Notes: generated from the letters alone by a model not told the origin. A stretch of 64,000 bases of DNA from Actinophytocola xinjiangensis (GCF_001921215.1 NZ_MSIF01000004.1:310001-374000), one strand, 5' to 3'; positions 41,666-50,011 are shown, numbered from the stretch's first letter. Made by a program: numbers and translations.

Positions 41666-42433
41666 GTGTCGCGTGAGACCAGTGGGCTGATCGGCTCCGC
41701 CCAGCGGGCGCTGCGGGTGCTGGACATCGTCGGCTCCGCCGGCGACGGCATCACCGCCAAGGCGGTGGCCAGACGCGCCGGCTACACCCTGTCGACGACC
41801 TACCACCTGCTCAACACCCTGGTACACGAGGGATATGTGGTGCGGCTCGGGCACGGGCGGGGCTTCGGACTCGGCTACAAGGTCGGCCGCCTGTACCGCA
41901 ACCTGTGCACCGAACTCGACGTCGGCCACCAACTCCAGGACGAACTGCACCACCTGCACCTGCGCGCCGAGGCCGCCGCCTACTACACGGTGTTCCGCGA
42001 CACCGACATCGTCGTCGCCGCCGTCGCCGACTCGCCCCGGTACCCGCGGGCCACGCCGCTGGACTTCGGCTTCGACGAGGCGGCCCACGCCACCGCCTTC
42101 GGCAAGGTCCTGCTGGCGTCGCTGCCCCGCCGCCGGCGGCGCGACTACCTGTCGGGCGCGGGGATGCCGCGACTCACCGAGCGGACCACGGTCAGTGCCA
42201 CCGCGCTGGACACCGAACTGGCCCAGGTCGAACAGGTCGGTGTGGCGACCGAGGTCGAGGAGTTCCAGCCCAACCTGGCCTGCCTGTCCACGCCCATACG
42301 GGACGGAAGCGACAACATCACCGGGGCCGTGGCGTTCTCGGTGCCGGCCGACGTCTTCCACAGCCGTCGTCCGCGGCTCGAACGCGCCGCCCGCAGCGGC
42401 GCCGCGCGCCTGGCCCAGCTGCTCACGTCCTGA
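41666..42433 (+). CDS. IclR family transcriptional regulator
   Basis: 255 residues from GTG 41666, chosen for GGAGGT 6 bases upstream. Winged helix: SAQRALRVLDIVGSAGDGITAKAVARRAGYTLSTTYHLLNTLVHEGYVVRL (about 10-60). The effector domain includes HLHLRAEAAAYYTVFRDTDIVVAAVADSP, DEAAHATAFGKVLLASLP and CLSTPIRDGSDNITGAVAFSVP. IclR proteins typically respond to aromatic or central-carbon metabolites. The tandem repeat just upstream may be its own operator. Target genes are not evident. Confidence 0.9.
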   Translation: MSRETSGLIGSAQRALRVLDIVGSAGDGITAKAVARRAGYTLSTTYHLLNTLVHEGYVVRLGHGRGFGLGYKVGRLYRNLCTELDVGHQLQDELHHLHLRAEAAAYYTVFRDTDIVVAAVADSPRYPRATPLDFGFDEAAHATAFGKVLLASLPRRRRRDYLSGAGMPRLTERTTVSATALDTELAQVEQVGVATEVEEFQPNLACLSTPIRDGSDNITGAVAFSVPADVFHSRRPRLERAARSGAARLAQLLTS

Positions 42434-42440
42434 CGCCTGT

Positions 42441-43313
42441 TCAGGGTGCGCGGTGGGCTTCTGACGGGGTGAGCGCGAAGTCGAGGCCGTGCAGCACCTG
42501 GGCCAGGACCTCGACGCCACGAACCACCCGGGGCCCTGGCCGGTTGAAGTAGGCGGGGCCGTCGAGGATCCAGGGAGACGGGAGCGCGGGCCACGGCGCA
42601 ACGCGCCGGTCGAATTCCTCGGCGGTTCTGGAGGGGGGAAAGCCGCACGGCATCAGCAGGACGATGTCCGGATCGGCGGCGGCCAGTGCCTCGGGGGTGA
42701 TGGGCGTGGTGTGCTGGCCGGGGGCGGCGAGCACCGGATCGCCGCCGGCGAGGGTGATCTGTTCCGGGACCCAGTGGCCGGCCGGCCAGAGTGGATCCAG
42801 CCATTCGATGGCGGCGACCCGGGGGCGGGGGCGGTCGGCCACGCGGCGTCGGACCTCGGTGAGTCGGTGGTGGAGGGTCGCCACGCGGGCGGTGGCGACG
42901 TCGCCGGCCCCCAGCGCGTCGCCGACGGTGGTGATGGTGGCCAGGACCTCGGGGAGGGTGCGGGGCTCCAGGCTGAGGACCCGGGGGCCGGTGTCCAGGG
43001 CGCGGACCGTGCTGGTGACCCGCGTGTAGGAGACCGCGCAGACCTCGCACAGGTCCTGGGTGAGGATCAGGTCCGGGGCCAGGTCGGTGAGCAGGTCCGT
43101 GTCGAGGGCGTAGATGGCCGAGCCCTGGTGGTGCGCGGCGGTGGAGATCTCGCGGCTGGACAGGTCCGGGGGCAGGCCGCTGGCGGTCACCACCGGGACG
43201 CTGGCGACCTCCGGTGGCCAGTCACACTCGTGGGTTCGCCCGACCAGATCGGCGAGCCGTCCGAGCTCGGCGACGATGTCGGTGGCTGCGGGGAGTAACG
43301 AGAGGATCCGCAC
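42441..43313 (-). CDS. BtuF-like cobalamin-binding protein without signal peptide
   Basis: 290 residues from GTG 43313 ([18 protein letters not shown]). Helical-backbone metal/cobalamin-binding fold with [58 protein letters not shown] and [10 protein letters not shown]. These Cys-containing motifs are shared with cytosolic BtuF-like proteins annotated cobalamin-binding. An earlier in-frame ATG at 43400 adds 29 residues that do not look like an export signal. No BtuCD or cobalamin riboswitch is seen nearby, so a transport role is doubtful. Confidence 0.8.
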   Translation of the reverse strand: MRILSLLPAATDIVAELGRLADLVGRTHECDWPPEVASVPVVTASGLPPDLSSREISTAAHHQGSAIYALDTDLLTDLAPDLILTQDLCEVCAVSYTRVTSTVRALDTGPRVLSLEPRTLPEVLATITTVGDALGAGDVATARVATLHHRLTEVRRRVADRPRPRVAAIEWLDPLWPAGHWVPEQITLAGGDPVLAAPGQHTTPITPEALAAADPDIVLLMPCGFPPSRTAEEFDRRVAPWPALPSPWILDGPAYFNRPGPRVVRGVEVLAQVLHGLDFALTPSEAHRAP

Positions 43314-43744
43314 ACCCGAAAGGGTAAGGCTTTGCGTGGGCTGGATCACTTCCGACTTCGGAGCGTCACAAAATGGGGGTCCGAGTGCCTGGTCACTCAA
43401 TCACTTGCAGGTGACGCCGGGCAAGTCACCCAACTGGGTTATCTGTTGCGTAGTCGCAGGTGAAAAAGCACTGGTCGTATGCATGTGCACCTGCATGTTC
43501 CACCCATTGGCGGCGAACTTGCGCGTTCGCCATTCGCCGATGAATACGCACCGTTCATCGCTTCACGGTGAGCGTCACAGCTCGATAACAAGATCAATGG
43601 GCAATGATGGTCATGACGCGCCTGGGGGCACGCGCGGCGAACACCACGCACCGACCAGCTGTGGCCCCCTGCTGGCACAGGGAACCACGCGATGTCCCGA
43701 ACCAGGCGAAAAAATTCACGACAGGATCGAGAGGGCACAGAACG
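43314..43744. other. 431-bp gap with several inverted repeats, lower GC than its surroundings
   Basis: Holds the divergent promoters of the BtuF-like gene and a small membrane protein. Perfect repeats: GCGAAC-ttgcgc-GTTCGC (43513-43530) and GATGAA-n9-TTCATC (43539-43559). The part from about 43430 to 43610 is noticeably richer in A+T than the genes around it. A 30-codon frame at 43479-43571 lacks a ribosome site. No convincing gene or riboswitch is seen. Confidence 0.5.
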
Positions 43745-44158
43745 GTGACCAGTCTAGGACCCGGCACCGCTCCGGCACCAGAACAGGAAAGAGCGATCGA
43801 CCCGCAACAGCCCAGGACGGGACCGGACCGACGCGTCGTCCAGCTGGCCGAACTGGCCGGCCCCGACGTCACGCCGGCACCGCGACCTCGCCCGGTGACG
43901 ATCATCCCTGAACAGCGCGCCCCCAGCGGCCGCTTCGCCATCCCCACCACACGCGACGGCTGGCTCCGGGTCGCCGAACGCGTCGTCGGCGACTGGGCGG
44001 CGACCCTGCGCAACGCCTTCGTGCTGTTACTGGCCTTCGCCGCGATGATCGCGCTGATCGGAATCGCGGTGGGAGTGGAGAGTGCGGGGGCGGCCATGGC
44101 CGTGGGAGTGGTCGTCTTTCTGTTCGGGCGGCGGCGGGACGGGTCCGTTTCTGACTGA
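43745..44158 (+). CDS. Small membrane protein, hypothetical
   Basis: 137 residues from GTG 43745 (GAGAGGG about 10-15 bases upstream). The first 85 residues are Pro/Arg/Ala-rich and probably disordered. A short WLRVAERVVGDWAATLRNA helix precedes two hydrophobic segments (FVLLLAFAAMIALIGIAVGV and AGAAMAVGVVVFLFG), ending in RRRDGSVSD. Family not recognised. A rho-independent type terminator follows 8 bases after the stop. Confidence 0.6.
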   Translation: MTSLGPGTAPAPEQERAIDPQQPRTGPDRRVVQLAELAGPDVTPAPRPRPVTIIPEQRAPSGRFAIPTTRDGWLRVAERVVGDWAATLRNAFVLLLAFAAMIALIGIAVGVESAGAAMAVGVVVFLFGRRRDGSVSD

Positions 44159-44166
44159 TCCCCTGG

Positions 44167-44201
44167 GAGGGTGCCTGTGCGTCGGGCGCCCTCTCTTTTT
44201 T
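44167..44201 (+). terminator. Rho-independent terminator of the small membrane protein gene
   Basis: GAGGGTGCC (44167-44175) pairs with GGCGCCCTC (44185-44193, one G-U), followed by TCTTTTTT. One of the few terminators in the window with a real U-tract. Confidence 0.8.
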
Positions 44202-44498
44202 GTTGCCGGGTTGTTGTCGTGGGGGTGCTCCGAGTTGTCCACAGGTGGGGCCCGGAGAGGCCTCCCCCGGCCGTTTCCCGACTAGAATGGGCTGAGGGGT
44301 GCCCCCGTGGAGGGTGGGGGTCTACCTACCTGTTGGGCGGGTTTTCCCGTTTGGTTGTTGGGGTTGTTGGGGTTTGTGGGATGAGCTGGGGTGGGGGTCT
44401 TTGCGGTGTGGGCTCGATTGTGGGTGTTGCGGGAGGGGTTGGGTGGTGGGTTTGTGCGGGGTTGGGGTTGTCGGCGGATTGTCCGGGCGGCCCCTCAC
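44202..44498. other. G/T-rich non-coding stretch
   Basis: 297 bases between the terminator and the MITE-like element. The plus strand is strongly G+T biased (runs such as GGTTGTTGGGGTTGTTGGGG), unlike any gene nearby. It starts with a DnaA-box-like motif (44231-44245) shared with the 59-kb repeat region. Short frames crossing it have no family resemblance. Confidence 0.5.
44231..44245 (+). repeat. CGAGTTGTCCACAGG motif, copy 1
   Basis: Contains TTGTCCACA, the DnaA-box sequence of high-GC actinomycetes. The same 15 bases occur in reverse orientation at 59049-59063. Both are followed within about 60 bases by CGACTA and a GGGGT(G)CCCC palindrome. Confidence 0.6.
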
Positions 44499-44819
44499 CT
44501 TGAGTTTTAACCTCCGGGCTGCCTGGTGTCGTTGCTCCGACTGGTCCTGTGGCGGGTCCGCGCTGTCTTGACCCTGCCGACCGAGCGGTGTTCCTGCTGA
44601 TGAGACACGTGTTTGCCGTGCTCACTCGCGCGTGCTACGCCTGCTGAGGACCACGGACCCCCTGAGACGGAATAAACGTGCGCCCGCCAGTTCGGGGTCT
44701 GTCCGGCGGGCGCACGTCAATACCCATCAGCCGCCGCCACGCCACCCCAACACCTCGATGACCAGCAAAAACACGGCACAGGGTACGACCACAGAGACAC
44801 CAAGAGGTTAAAACTCAAG
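44499..44819. mobile_element. 321-bp MITE-like non-autonomous element with 16-bp perfect terminal inverted repeats
   Basis: Left end CTTGAGTTTTAACCTC (44499-44514) and right end GAGGTTAAAACTCAAG (44804-44819) are perfect complements. Just inside, TGGTGTC (left) and GACACCA (right) extend the similarity after a gap. The element is flanked by the 5-bp direct repeat CTCAC (44494-44498 and 44820-44824), as expected of a target-site duplication. It contains a 13-bp hairpin and no credible gene, so it must have been moved by a transposase encoded elsewhere. The parent family is not identified. Confidence 0.75.
44676..44717. other. Strong hairpin inside the MITE-like element
   Basis: ACGTGCGCCCGCC (44676-44688) and GGCGGGCGCACGT (44705-44717) pair over 13 bp with a 16-base loop. 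No U-tract. It may be a transcription-blocking or transposase-recognition structure. Confidence 0.7.
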
Positions 44820-44892
44820 CTCACGCCTCAAGAGGCCCTGAACTGGGCGAAGTCTGGGTTCGTGTTCACCTGTGGGCCTCTTGACCCGTGAG
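44820..44892. repeat. Imperfect 19-bp inverted repeat next to the MITE-like element
   Basis: Arms at 44820-44838 and 44874-44892 match at 17 of 19 positions (CTCACG, two mismatches, TCAAGAGGCCC), 35 bases apart. Its left arm begins with the CTCAC that duplicates the left flank of the element, so the element seems to have inserted at the edge of this structure. Confidence 0.6.
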
Positions 44893-45129
44893 CCTCCGCC
44901 GCCCTGACGCAGGGCTCAGGGGCAGGACTGGCGCCCTGCCCCATCGACGTCCGCGTGCCGACAAACGTCCCGGCCAACGGTCGCGGTTCGCCAGGTCGTG
45001 GCCGCGACGACATCCGGCTGGCCGGCCGTGGTCGGCCAGCCCTGGTCGGGACGAATCCTTCTGTTGTGGTCGTGGCTCGGGTCAACCCCAGCCCAGGTTG
45101 CGAGCGCCTTTCCCTCTGGTGGGCGGGGG
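44893..45129. other. Non-coding spacer with short hairpins downstream of the GH97 gene
   Basis: Contains GGGGCAG-n10-CTGCCCC and GGCTGGCCG-n8-CGGCCAGCC (45016-45041), the latter a 9-bp perfect stem that could terminate the GH97 transcript arriving from the right. No gene seen. Confidence 0.4.
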
Positions 45130-47739
45130 TCAGGTGTGGCAGGTCAGTTGGGGGATGGCCCAGTCGGCGTGGTCGAAGTTCTTGTTGTCGCCGCCGTCGG
45201 TGACCTGGAGGGTGAGCAGGCGGGCTCCGGTGACGTCCACGTCCACCGGGACGGCGGGGCCGGGGCGTAGGACCCCCGTGTCGTGCAGGGGAACGCCGTC
45301 GGCGGTGATGGTGAAGGTTACCGAGCCGGGCTCGGTGGTCTCGTCGTCCAGACCGACCAGGGCGGTGAAGCGGGTGCAGTTGGCGCCCAGGTACACCGTC
45401 ACCGTGGACGGGGCGTGGGTGCCCAGGCCCTTGTCGTGGACGACTCCGTCGATGGTCAGCGGGTTTCCGTCGCCGGCGGCCGATTCGTTGACCGAGCGGT
45501 CGCGTTCCACCGGGCCCCAGCCGTTCGTCTCGGTGACGAAGGGAAGGTCGCTGACATACGGCCGGCCTGTGGGGGGTGGGGGTGGGACGAAGGCCCTGAC
45601 CGCCTCCTCCACGTGGAGGGGGTGGGGCCATCGGGGTGCCGTGAACGTCGCCGCGAGGGGGACGTCGACGTACCCGGTGGAACTGGACTGTCCTACGTGG
45701 ACGTTCCAGGTTCCGGTGAGGGGAGTGCCGGCCGGCAGGTGGGCTCGGCTCACGGGCGGGTCGGCGGTGGTCCAGCCCTCGGGCAGTGTCGGCGACAGGC
45801 GGACGTGGCGGGCGTCGCGGTCGGTGGTGAAGGTGGCGGTGATGGCGACGGTGCTGCCGGGGGGAGTGTCCACCTCGGACCCGGGGGTCACCTCGAGGGT
45901 GGACGTGGGGGCCTGGGGCAGCGGGTGGTCGCAGGTGGTGCGGCCCGGGCGGGCCCGGCACGCGACGGCCACGAAACCGCCGTCCCGGGGCACGTCGACG
46001 GTCAGGGCGTCGGCGGCGGTACGGATGACGCCGGTGCGGATCAGGTCGGCTCGCGGGGCGGGGGCGTCTCGCCGGATCTCGATCAGCCAGCGGCCGGCGC
46101 CCAGGAACGTCAGCGGGGTGGTGAGGGTGCGGGCGTCGCCGGTGGTGATCGCGCCAAGGAACCAGCGCTCGCCCGAGCGGCGGGCCAGGGTGGTGCCCGA
46201 GGACGGGTGGCCGGCGACGAACCGGGTCTCGTCCCAGACGGTGGGGAGCTGGTTGAGGTAGCGGAGGGCTTCGGGGTGGCGGGTGTAGGCCTCGGGGTTG
46301 TCGGCGAAGTGCTGCCAGCCGGACTCGTAGATCACCGGCAGCGCCACCTCGTGGGCCACCGACGCCTGCTGGAGACCCGTGTCCAGCGACACCGGGGTGT
46401 AGTCCATCGAACCGACCACGTTGCGGGTGAACGCCTGGACCGGGTTGTTGACCGGCAGCGGATAGTTCTCCGCGCCCCGGACCGCCTCCATCGTCATGAT
46501 GTGCGGCCAGGTCCTGGCCAGGCCGTGCGGGATGGTCGAACCATGGAAGTTGACCATCAGTTCCAGCTCGGCCGTCCTCGCCAGGACCTCGTCGTACCAC
46601 TGGTAGCGGGCCTGGGTGTCGGACTCCATGAAGTCGAGCTTCACGCCGCTCACACCCCAGCTCTTCACCAGCGGCAGCACCGAGTCGCGTTCCTCGGCGG
46701 TGTCCAGCCTCGTCCAGTGGAACCACAGCAGGATCTCGACGCCGCGTGCCCTCGCGTAGCGCACCAGCTCCGGCACCCACTCGGCGCTCCAGCCCTCGTC
46801 GACCAGCACGGCCGACCAGTTGTTCTCGGCCGCGAAGTCCACGAAGTCCTTCTGGCGCTGGAAGTCACTCGGGCTGGAGTGCTCGGACAGCCACGACCAC
46901 GCGACCTTGCCCGGACGGATCCACGACGTGTCGGCGATCCTCGACGGGGACGCCAGATCGTCCACCAGCGTCGACTCGGCGACCGTCGCCAGATCACCGA
47001 TGATCGCGGTACGCCACGGGGTGCGGGACGCGGTCACCTGGTCGTCGGCCAGGGCCACCCGGTAGTCGGCCGTGCCGGCGGTGTGGCGCAGGCGGCTGCC
47101 GGAATAGCTGCCGTCCACATCGGACTCGGTGAGCAGGGCGAAGTCCTCGCCGGACTGGAACAGGGACGGGTTGCCGTAGTCGCCGGCCGGCGCCTCGGTG
47201 GCCGTGGTGGCGACGCGGTTCGCCTCGTACCAGGCGTTGTAGGGCAGCAGCCAGGCCTTGGCGTCGGCCGGCGGGGAGAACGTGGTCGCCTCGCCGGTCA
47301 CGGTCGGGGCGCTGGGCAACTCGTAGCGCAACGCGACACCGTCGGCGGCCGTGCGGACCACCAGGGTCAGCGGGATGTCGGCGGCGCGCAGCGACAGCCG
47401 CAGCTCCGACAGGTGGTTGAGGCGGTCGAGGCGCTTGCCGGTGGTCATCCGGTAGCGCTCGACGACCGTGCGGCGCGCGGTGTCCACCACCCGCAGACCG
47501 CTGCTGAGGTCGGCGTCGGTGGTGTGCACGCCCAGCGGCGCCGGCGCCAGGACCGTGCGGCCCTGCCGGGTGACCGACAGGGACAGGGTGCCGTCGGTGA
47601 GGGCGACGGTGGCCGACAACTCCCCCCGGGCGACGGTCCAGGTCCGAGGGGCCGGGGCGGCCGAGGCGGGGACGACGGTCCCGGCGACGGCACAGGCGGC
47701 GGCGACAGCAGCCGCCGTGAGACGGGTCAGGGACGGCAT
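45130..47739 (-). CDS. Secreted glycoside hydrolase family 97 enzyme with NEW3-like and NPCBM domains
   Basis: 869 residues from ATG 47739 (GGAGG 7 bases upstream). Signal peptide about 1-28. GH97 N-terminal sandwich (30-270), catalytic barrel (about 270-560: GKVAWSWLSEHSSPSDFQRQKDFVDFAAENNWSAVLVDEGW, GVEILLWFHWT, SGVKLDFMESD, ELMVNFHGSTIPHGLARTWPHIMTMEAVRGAENY), a NEW3-like sandwich and a C-terminal NPCBM domain (about 725-869). Asp369 in GVKLDF occupies the nucleophile position of retaining alpha-galactosidase-type members; inverting alpha-glucosidases lack it. So alpha-galactosidase activity is likelier. Confidence 0.88.
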   Translation of the reverse strand: MPSLTRLTAAAVAAACAVAGTVVPASAAPAPRTWTVARGELSATVALTDGTLSLSVTRQGRTVLAPAPLGVHTTDADLSSGLRVVDTARRTVVERYRMTTGKRLDRLNHLSELRLSLRAADIPLTLVVRTAADGVALRYELPSAPTVTGEATTFSPPADAKAWLLPYNAWYEANRVATTATEAPAGDYGNPSLFQSGEDFALLTESDVDGSYSGSRLRHTAGTADYRVALADDQVTASRTPWRTAIIGDLATVAESTLVDDLASPSRIADTSWIRPGKVAWSWLSEHSSPSDFQRQKDFVDFAAENNWSAVLVDEGWSAEWVPELVRYARARGVEILLWFHWTRLDTAEERDSVLPLVKSWGVSGVKLDFMESDTQARYQWYDEVLARTAELELMVNFHGSTIPHGLARTWPHIMTMEAVRGAENYPLPVNNPVQAFTRNVVGSMDYTPVSLDTGLQQASVAHEVALPVIYESGWQHFADNPEAYTRHPEALRYLNQLPTVWDETRFVAGHPSSGTTLARRSGERWFLGAITTGDARTLTTPLTFLGAGRWLIEIRRDAPAPRADLIRTGVIRTAADALTVDVPRDGGFVAVACRARPGRTTCDHPLPQAPTSTLEVTPGSEVDTPPGSTVAITATFTTDRDARHVRLSPTLPEGWTTADPPVSRAHLPAGTPLTGTWNVHVGQSSSTGYVDVPLAATFTAPRWPHPLHVEEAVRAFVPPPPPTGRPYVSDLPFVTETNGWGPVERDRSVNESAAGDGNPLTIDGVVHDKGLGTHAPSTVTVYLGANCTRFTALVGLDDETTEPGSVTFTITADGVPLHDTGVLRPGPAVPVDVDVTGARLLTLQVTDGGDNKNFDHADWAIPQLTCHT

Positions 47740-47813
47740 TCGGCAACCTCCGCGCACGGCGTCGAGCGGGCGGGTGTGTGAATGTGGAAGTTTCTGTGAG
47801 GTTCCTGTGGAAA

Positions 47814-47828
47814 CAGATACTGGATCTG
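47814..47828. promoter_or_regulatory. Short palindrome in the GH97 / LapA-like divergent gap
   Basis: CAGAT-actgg-ATCTG, perfect 5-bp arms, 75 bases before the GH97 start inside an A+T-richer promoter zone. The 287-bp gap holds no other clear feature. Confidence 0.3.
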
Positions 47829-48026
47829 TGCAGGAAAGGCAAGACTTTCGGACGGAACGTGCACACTTTCGTCCGTTGGCACCAAAAGCCCCTGGCCTGG
47901 TCGGACGGTGGCGGGCCGGAGTCAGTTGGCCCGGTGGGGGAACACGATCAGTGGGTGGGTGGTTGAACGCGGCGCCTCGCGGGTACTCGCTGTCATCGGA
48001 GTGCTGAACTTGGAGGTGCTGGAGCC

Positions 48027-48452
48027 ATGCTGCTGATCCTCGGTGTGCTGCTGGTGGTGGTCAGTGTCGCCGCGGCCGCCCTGTTGATCGCCTACAACAG
48101 TGGCGGCACCACGGAGACCGTGTCCCTGTTCGGATGGAACATCGGGGACGTGAACCTGATGCAGGCGTTCATCGCGGGCATCGTGGTGGGACTGGTGTTC
48201 CTCTTCGGAATCTCGATGATCATGCGCGCGGGCCGGCGTAACCGGCTCAACCGCGCCCGCTACAAGGAAGCCAGGCAGCAGGCCAGGTCCGCGGCCGCCG
48301 AGCGGGACGAGCTCGCCGGGCAGCTCCAGGAGGAGCACCACGGCCAGATGACCGGAACGGTCGACACCGGGCCCCGGCACGCCGTGCCGGCCGACCACCC
48401 GGTCGACCAGCCGACCACCAATATCCGACCTGGTCAGTCGCCTTCCAGGTAG
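48027..48452 (+). CDS. LapA-like small membrane protein
   Basis: 141 residues. Two membrane segments, LLILGVLLVVVSVAAAALLIAYN and IAGIVVGLVFLFGISMIM, separated by a short loop with TVSLFGWNIGDVNL, then a basic coiled-coil stretch (RRNRLNRARYKEARQQARSAAAERDELAGQLQEEH). This is the LapA-domain layout; in Gram-positives its role is unknown. Followed 16 bases later by a strong terminator. Confidence 0.75.
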   Translation: MLLILGVLLVVVSVAAAALLIAYNSGGTTETVSLFGWNIGDVNLMQAFIAGIVVGLVFLFGISMIMRAGRRNRLNRARYKEARQQARSAAAERDELAGQLQEEHHGQMTGTVDTGPRHAVPADHPVDQPTTNIRPGQSPSR

Positions 48453-48468
48453 GCGCACTGGCCCACCC

Positions 48469-48524
48469 GGCCGGTCACGACCACGCGCTCCCCCCCGGCG
48501 CAACGGTCGTGACCGGCCTTTTTT
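48469..48524 (+). terminator. Rho-independent terminator after the LapA-like gene
   Basis: GGCCGGTCACGACC (48469-48482) pairs perfectly with 48505-48518 over 14 bp and is followed by six T (48519-48524). Confidence 0.92.
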
Positions 48525-48694
48525 GGCGCCTGTTTACCCATACGGGTGATCACGCCTGATCAACTACACCGTGGGTGGGTGACCCGGTGCGAGCTGCTGG
48601 CGGAGAGTGGATACTCTGTCACCCCATCGTGGTTGTTGATCGTTGCCAGCGGTCCGCAACGTGGGGCAAACAACTTTTCCTGCCGGAGGCATCC

Positions 48695-49339
48695 ATGGCA
48701 CTCAACTCGACCTCTCGCCGCCGGTTCGGCGCCGCTGCCGGCGCTTTCGGCGTCAGCGTCGTCGCGTCCGTCGCGCTCATCGGCATGGCTGGCACCGCCA
48801 GCGCGCACACCCCCAAGATCGCCTCGGACTGTGCCGACGACGGCTCGTGGGCGAAGGTCGTGCTGACCCAGTACAACGACAAGCAGGCCAACACCGTCAC
48901 CGTCACCATCGACGGCACCGAGGCCGACAAGCAGGAGTTCGGCAAGAGCTTCGAGAAGACCTACGGTGACCTCGACCCGTCGGTCGAGCACGCCGTGTCG
49001 GTCAAGGTCGACGCCTGGGACGACCCGGAGGGCAACAAGGGCTGGTCGGTGACCGAGTCGGCCACCATCGCCGCCTGCGTCCAGCCGACGACCCCGCCGG
49101 AGCCCTCGGAGCCGACCGAGACCCCGTCCGAGCCGGCGCCGACCACCTCCGAGCCGGCCCCGCCGGTCCAGGAGATCACCGAGGAGGCCCCGCCGGAGGC
49201 CGCCCCGGCCGACGAGCCGCTGGCCGAGACCGGTGCCAGCATCGCGATTCCGCTGGGCATCGGCGGCGTGCTGCTCGCCGGCGGTGTCGTGCTGATGGTC
49301 GTGGTTCGCCGCCGCGGCCGGGCCGACAACCAGGCGTGA
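48695..49339 (+). CDS. Sortase-anchored surface protein with LAETG motif
   Basis: 214 residues from ATG 48695 (GGAGG 6 bases upstream). Signal peptide ends MAGTASA (about residue 37). A small beta domain (40-128) has two cysteines (SDCADDG and IAACVQ), followed by a Pro/Glu/Thr-rich wall-spanning linker (130-170), LAETG (176-180), a hydrophobic segment and RRRGR. LAxTG is the motif of class E sortases in actinomycetes. No sortase gene is in the window. Upstream lie TGATCA repeats (48547-48562) and AGAGT-ggat-ACTCT (48604-48617). Confidence 0.85.
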   Translation: MALNSTSRRRFGAAAGAFGVSVVASVALIGMAGTASAHTPKIASDCADDGSWAKVVLTQYNDKQANTVTVTIDGTEADKQEFGKSFEKTYGDLDPSVEHAVSVKVDAWDDPEGNKGWSVTESATIAACVQPTTPPEPSEPTETPSEPAPTTSEPAPPVQEITEEAPPEAAPADEPLAETGASIAIPLGIGGVLLAGGVVLMVVVRRRGRADNQA

Positions 49340-49359
49340 GCTAGCACCAACGCAAGACC

Positions 49360-49394
49360 CTGAGGGGCGGGCCCGGAGCGGGCCCGCCCCTCAG
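49360..49394. terminator. Bidirectional hairpin between the LAETG gene and the TetR gene
   Basis: CTGAGGGGCGGGCCC (49360-49374) and its perfect complement (49380-49394), 5-base loop. It covers the stop codon of the convergent TetR gene. No U-tract. Confidence 0.75.
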
Positions 49395-50011
49395 TCGTGT
49401 TGGCGGCACCGGCCGGGGAAGACCGCCATCACGTTGCGCTCCAACGTTTCCAGGGCGGCCGCCGCCGGTACGGCGCCGAGGCAGACGTGCAGGCCGAGTC
49501 CCTCGACGGCGGCCATCAGCCACACCGCCGAGGTCTGCGGGTCGACGTCCTCGGGGACCTCGCCGCACTCGTGGCCGTGGCCGATGCCCTCGGCCAGCCG
49601 GGCGCGGATCGCCGCCTCGGTCTCGTTGCGCACCGCCGCCAGGTCCGGCCGGTCCACCGCCCGCGCGGCGAAGGCGAACGACACCCGCCAGTGCGCCCGC
49701 CGGTCCTCGTCCAGGGGCAGCCGCTCGCACAGGCCGTCGCGCACGGCCTGGCGGATCGTGCCGTGGTGCTGTTCGATCTCCCGCGACCGCCGGTCGACCC
49801 GGTCCATCGCGCGCGCGGTGACCCGCGTGTACGCGTAGCGCAGCATGTCGTCCTTGCTGGCGAAGTAGTGCTGCACCAGCCCGACGGACACGCCGGCCTC
49901 GGCCGCCGTCCTGGCGACGGTCGCCCCGTCCAGGCCGCCCGCGGCGACCAGTCGTTCGACCGCCTCGGCGATCTGGGCCCGGCGTTGCTCGTGGTACTCC
50001 TCGGTGGCCAT
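49391..50011 (-). CDS. TetR family transcriptional regulator
   Basis: 206 residues from ATG 50011. HTH: RRAQIAEAVERLVAAGGLDGATVARTAAEAGVSVGLVQHYFASKDDMLRYAYTRV (about 10-64). The C-terminal domain is of the BetI/TetR_C_6 type. Divergent from the serine hydrolase gene with two palindromes in the 58-bp gap, so it most likely represses itself and that gene. Confidence 0.9.
   Translation of the reverse strand: MATEEYHEQRRAQIAEAVERLVAAGGLDGATVARTAAEAGVSVGLVQHYFASKDDMLRYAYTRVTARAMDRVDRRSREIEQHHGTIRQAVRDGLCERLPLDEDRRAHWRVSFAFAARAVDRPDLAAVRNETEAAIRARLAEGIGHGHECGEVPEDVDPQTSAVWLMAAVEGLGLHVCLGAVPAAAALETLERNVMAVFPGRCRQHD

Noticed and set aside
43314-43420. Cobalamin riboswitch upstream of the BtuF-like gene
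   Set aside because: No B12-box-like or conserved junction sequence could be seen on the minus strand; the gene also lacks a transporter context.
43479-43571. 30-codon frame with His-rich start (MHVHLHVPPIGG)
   Set aside because: No ribosome site within reach of the ATG, and the inverted repeats in the same stretch explain the sequence better. Kept as a note only.
44299-44571. Plus-strand frame of 90 codons in the G/T-rich stretch
   Set aside because: Gly/Trp/Cys-rich translation caused by base skew; it runs into the MITE-like element and has no homology-like motifs.
48869-49080. The LAETG protein as a chaplin or other developmental coat protein
   Set aside because: The conserved chaplin pattern of Gly/Val-rich segments with paired Cys is absent; the domain is charged and beta-rich.
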